This document shows positions 63,654-64,000 of a DNA stretch of 64,000 nucleotides, one piece after another. Source of the DNA: Bin55 sp963664665 (GTDB taxonomy: Bacteria > Pseudomonadota > Gammaproteobacteria > Pseudomonadales > Azotimanducaceae); the NCBI GenBank assembly GCA_963664665.2, contig CAXXMH010000004.1, forward strand, positions 434,001 through 498,000. The letters run 5' to 3'. The notes under the pieces were generated by a model, which saw nothing but the letters and a program-made list of their open reading frames with translations, searched no databases and was not told the origin of the DNA. How positions within the stretch are numbered: the stretch's first letter is position 1; every line of letters starts with the position of its first letter. The position numbers were made by a program, and so were the translations under genes.

Positions 63654-63859
63654 ACTGTCCCCTAAAACGTGCGCGGTCCCTGTCGATTTAAGGCGAGAGT
63701 CGTCTTTTACGTGAAAAATGTCATAAGTTCAGCGTTCATAGTCGCGTGTGGAGAGTCATGGATCAGAGTCACGGATCGTAGACGGCGTAAATGACTCTCT
63801 CATGAAAGTAGTTCAAAGAATAGAAATTGATCCCTCTTTGTCGGTAGGAGGTATTTCTC

Positions 63860-64000
63860 GTGATCTCGAACTGCGACGTACCCCGATTTCGGATCGATCC
63901 TTGGTTACACCTTCTTCCGTTTGGTTATATAGGGGTTACCCGGGAATTAATCGCAGCCAAACAGGATAACGATTCGAGCTACGCTTACGTGGTCTCAAGA
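63860..64000 (+). CDS. Start of an unidentified gene, cut by the window edge
   Basis: A GTG at 63860 with a perfect AGGAGG eight bases upstream (63846-63851) opens a frame that stays open to the end (47 codons): MISNCDVPRFRIDPWLHLLP... The good ribosome site is the main support. A competing frame at 63748-63969 has no such signal. No family recognised. Confidence 0.4.
   Translation, partial: MISNCDVPRFRIDPWLHLLPFGYIGVTRELIAAKQDNDSSYAYVVSR

Larger units (their letters stand above)
62414..63680 (+). mobile_element. IS3-family insertion sequence, copy B (intact)
   Basis: 1267 bp. Ends GGGTATGCGCACG... and ...CGTGCGCGGTCCC, flanked by a 3-bp repeat TGT (62411-62413, 63681-63683). Both frames are open, so it could move itself and copy A in trans. 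Its target repeat differs from that of copy A, showing separate insertions. Confidence 0.93.

Noticed and set aside
48738..63680. Composite transposon made of the two IS3 copies
   Set aside because: Each copy has its own matching 3-bp repeat (TAT-TAT and TGT-TGT); the outer flanks do not match each other, so the segment did not move as a unit.
1..64000. CRISPR arrays, prophage or integrative element with attachment sites
   Set aside because: No regularly spaced repeats, cas, phage structural or integrase genes are visible, and the single tRNA has no flanking repeat of its 3' end that I could find by eye.

Overview
The window looks like chromosomal DNA of a heterotrophic, probably marine, gammaproteobacterium. 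The pointers are an SbcB-type exonuclease I, a TonB-dependent receptor, a three-gene proton-translocating transhydrogenase, TRAP and DASS carboxylate-type transporters, a CYP153-like P450 and many CoA-dependent catabolic genes. Taxonomy is inference from gene content; no rRNA is present. GTG and TTG starts and short 4-20 bp gene overlaps are common.

Layout. 1-7.6 kb (minus): an AttH-like lipoprotein (cut by the window edge), an FtsX-type permease and a LolD-type ATPase, then a NUDT19-like NUDIX hydrolase, a substrate-binding/permease fusion with its ATPase (OpuC/EgtU type), and exonuclease I. 7.6-10.7 kb (plus): DASS transporter, acyltransferase, flavin monooxygenase. 10.7-12.4 kb (minus): a membrane-anchored coiled coil and a stand-alone PuuD-type membrane domain. 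12.6-18.1 kb (plus): a 1591-residue fusion of an RND exporter to an ABC ATPase whose nucleotide-binding domain is itself split by a membrane insert, followed by an overlapping ABC-2 permease. This is the most unusual system in the window. 18.2-20.5 kb: alcohol dehydrogenase, tRNA-Gly(CCC), membrane-anchored amidohydrolase. 20.5-26.4 kb (minus): nitroreductase, coxG, coxS, coxL, coxM and a translationally coupled quinone oxidoreductase. 26.8-31.5 kb (minus): GPH sugar transporter and the pnt operon, which is split by a 231-bp MITE-like element. 31.7-38.7 kb (minus): a two-gene ABC exporter and a TonB-dependent receptor. 39-48.3 kb: double GFA protein, two DUF1428 paralogues, CmcJ/NvfI-like oxygenase, sulfatase, CYP153-like P450 and a TRAP transporter, which reads as a substrate-uptake and catabolic neighbourhood.

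48.4-64 kb is an accessory region with mobile DNA and decay: a Phd antitoxin relic with an in-frame stop, two inverted copies of one IS3-family element (one frameshifted), a Type ISP restriction-modification gene cut in two by an ISKra4-like element with perfect 9-bp target repeats, a CoA-transferase/crotonase operon, a small gene of unknown function behind a palindromic operator, and a stand-alone GIY-YIG protein. The target duplications allow the pre-insertion sequences of pntAA and of the Type ISP gene to be reconstructed to the base.
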